Assembly (NCBI GenBank): GCA_041855385.1
Contig: JBHAEC010000104.1
Span: 1-32,654 of the forward strand
Direction of reading: 5' to 3'
Source: JBHAEC01 sp041855385
GTDB taxonomy: Bacteria; Bacillota; Negativicutes; Veillonellales; Veillonellaceae
DNA length: 32,654 nt
In this document: positions 31,364 through 32,654 of the stretch, piece by piece
Numbering within the stretch: position 1 is the stretch's first letter
How the letters are laid out: each line of letters begins with the position of its first letter
Position numbers and translations under genes: made by a program
Notes under the pieces: model-generated
What the model was told of the DNA's origin: nothing
Seen by the model: only the letters and a program-made list of their open reading frames with translations
Databases searched by the model: none

Positions 31364-32230
31364 ATGAATGAAATAGAGCGGACCGGGCAAGATTTGCCGA
31401 GCAAAAAACCTTCGTTAAACAGTGTTCTCGCCCATAAAAAGAGGGAAGCGGAACAAAAGAAAAGAATAGACGCTCTATCCAGTTATGCTGATCCAAAGGC
31501 AGGGTATACGGAAACTGAGAAGAAAATGATGGACGAAGCAAAGTCCATGTCTGTGGTTGCCCATTTGGAAGAGTTGAGACGGCGGATTATTATATGCATA
31601 GTGGCTATTTTAATAGCGACAGCGATCTGTTACTACTATGTGGATGTAATATTTCAGGTTTTGGTTGCCCCGGCAGGAAAGCTATACTATATGCGTCCCA
31701 CAGAGGCATTCTTTACCTATATGAAGGTGGCCTTTTTTGCAGGATTTTTGGTATCTTCTCCCATAGTCCTTTACCACGCATGGGCCTTCATTATCCCGGC
31801 ACTTACCAAGGGCGAGAAAAAAATCACTAATTGGCTTATACCGGTAGCAGTATTTTTGTTTTTTTTCGGCATACTGTTTTCTTATTATTTTGTCTTGCCG
31901 GCGGCTATTAAATTTTTTATCGGTTTCGCTACTGATGAATTACAGCCCTTATTTTCAGTGGGACAATATTTGAGTTTCATCATTTCTTTTCTTTTACCTT
32001 TCGGAATGGTATTTGAGTTACCGCTTCTTGCGATCATTCTGGCAAAAACGGGGTTGATTACATCAAACATTCTGATAAGATATAGAAAAATTATGGTTTT
32101 AATGGCTTTTGTTGTAGGCGGAGCCATATCTCCGACACCGGATGTATTTTCTCAAATAATGATCGCCTTACCTATGATTGTTCTTTATGAATTCAGTATA
32201 GTGATGATTAAATATGGAATGAAAAAATAA
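31364..32230 (+). CDS. tatC: Sec-independent protein translocase TatC, N-terminally extended
   Basis: TatC is the membrane receptor for twin-arginine signal peptides. The 288 residues comprise a hydrophilic cytoplasmic extension (1-62, many Lys and Glu), the family-opening HLEELRRRI (67-75) and about six membrane segments (about 74-95, 119-140, 155-178, 205-225, 240-257, 262-283). The PTEAF turn (112-116) carries the conserved Glu, and the closing region reads SPTPDVFSQ. A typical TatC is about 240-250 residues, so the N-terminal 60 residues are extra. No tatA or tatB is visible in the window; it must be elsewhere. It is translationally close to the polyprenyl synthase gene and ends at a terminator. 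Confidence 0.95.
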   Translation: MNEIERTGQDLPSKKPSLNSVLAHKKREAEQKKRIDALSSYADPKAGYTETEKKMMDEAKSMSVVAHLEELRRRIIICIVAILIATAICYYYVDVIFQVLVAPAGKLYYMRPTEAFFTYMKVAFFAGFLVSSPIVLYHAWAFIIPALTKGEKKITNWLIPVAVFLFFFGILFSYYFVLPAAIKFFIGFATDELQPLFSVGQYLSFIISFLLPFGMVFELPLLAIILAKTGLITSNILIRYRKIMVLMAFVVGGAISPTPDVFSQIMIALPMIVLYEFSIVMIKYGMKK

Positions 32231-32253
32231 GAAATAAAAGGGACTGCCTTTTT

Positions 32254-32281
32254 AAAAAGAGCCTCTTATAGGCTCTTTTTT
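32254..32281 (+). terminator. Intrinsic terminator after tatC
   Basis: A 10-bp stem (32254-32263 with 32271-32280) with a 7-base loop, ending in a run of Ts. It closes the clp-lon-tatC block. Confidence 0.88.
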
Positions 32282-32364
32282 GTATATAAAAATTCGACAA
32301 TAAAGACTTGAGAAGTGTTTAAAAGAGTTATTTAAGAATTTAATATTCATCGTTTCATGTTCCG

Positions 32365-32607
32365 ATGCGAGTTAAAAAAGATGTTTATACCGTTAGAATT
32401 GTAGGAGAGGAAGAACATAATAACATTGGATTAAACCCAAAGTTAATTGATTTATATTCTGTACTAACAGAAAAGAAGAAGATGCCCGTACACACCATCA
32501 TGAAACATGGCGTTAGCTACGAAGCATCTTCTTCTCTTACAGTAAGTATAAGAGATATGTTACAAAATGTCAAGAACTATAATGGAGAGCTTCCAGATTG
32601 GAAGTGA
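32365..32607 (+). CDS. Short hypothetical ORF at the window end
   Basis: I do not recognise this 80-residue ORF. It is polar and Lys-rich with no signal or membrane segment. There is no ribosome binding site before the ATG, and an in-frame stop lies 24 bases upstream (32341), so it could be a gene fragment. The surrounding stretch is visibly more AT-rich than the neighbouring core genes. It lies beyond the tatC terminator. It may be a real small gene, a remnant of a larger one, or chance; confidence is low. Confidence 0.35.
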   Translation: MRVKKDVYTVRIVGEEEHNNIGLNPKLIDLYSVLTEKKKMPVHTIMKHGVSYEASSSLTVSIRDMLQNVKNYNGELPDWK

Positions 32608-32654
32608 ATTCTATCCGTAAAACACATGAGATAAATATTATTACGAGCATATAT

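Noticed and set aside
1..32654. tRNA, rRNA, CRISPR array, IS element or prophage genes
   Set aside because: No cloverleaf-like segment, regularly spaced repeats, transposase/integrase motifs or phage structural genes were seen by eye on either strand.

Overview
The window looks like a chromosomal segment of a low-to-mid-GC anaerobic Bacillota bacterium. My best inference is Negativicutes (Veillonella/Megasphaera/Dialister-like). The reasons are a Megasphaera-type short flavodoxin, a GlnRS in an otherwise Bacillota-like gene set, strong AGGAGG-type ribosome binding sites with frequent GTG/TTG starts, and a WalJ-HtrA-RlmH cluster. No lineage-defining RNA gene is present, so genus is not assigned. 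No tRNA, rRNA, CRISPR array, IS element or prophage was seen, and no gene appears frameshifted.

Layout. (1) 1-9856 (+): the 3' end of smc, ftsY, a small acidic protein, the whole nucleotide-excision repair set uvrB-uvrA-uvrC, and a HAD phosphatase, closed by a strong bidirectional terminator. (2) 9973-10863 (-): a fumarylacetoacetase-fold hydrolase, divergent from (3) 11069-14475 (+): a 2-hydroxyacid dehydrogenase, glnS and a secreted protein of unknown function, ending at a terminator. (4) 14666-16177 (+): a near-consensus Fur box, a promoter, then DUF2325, DUF3793 and flavodoxin genes and a perfect-stem terminator. This reads as an iron-starvation operon. (5) 16232-17398 (-): a PLP aminotransferase with a good promoter, divergent from (6) 17722-23275 (+): a RuBisCO-like protein (not a CO2-fixing enzyme by its residues), a LarE-type sulfur transferase, a WalJ-like metallo-beta-lactamase-fold protein, HtrA, RlmH and a tail-anchored coiled-coil protein. 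(7) 23403-23861: a CBS-pair protein. (8) 24021-32230 (+): trigger factor, clpP, clpX, lon, engB, a polyprenyl diphosphate synthase and tatC, a protein-quality-control and envelope block ending in a terminator. (9) The last ~370 bases are AT-rich and carry one short unrecognised ORF.

The most interesting parts are the RuBisCO-like protein next to an orphan three-cysteine LarE, and the Fur-box-controlled DUF2325-DUF3793-flavodoxin operon. Also notable are palindromic TGTACA sites framing the hydrolase promoter and an unknown membrane-anchored coiled-coil protein following rlmH. Most of the rest is conserved core housekeeping. All functional calls come from reading motifs by eye; no database search was run.
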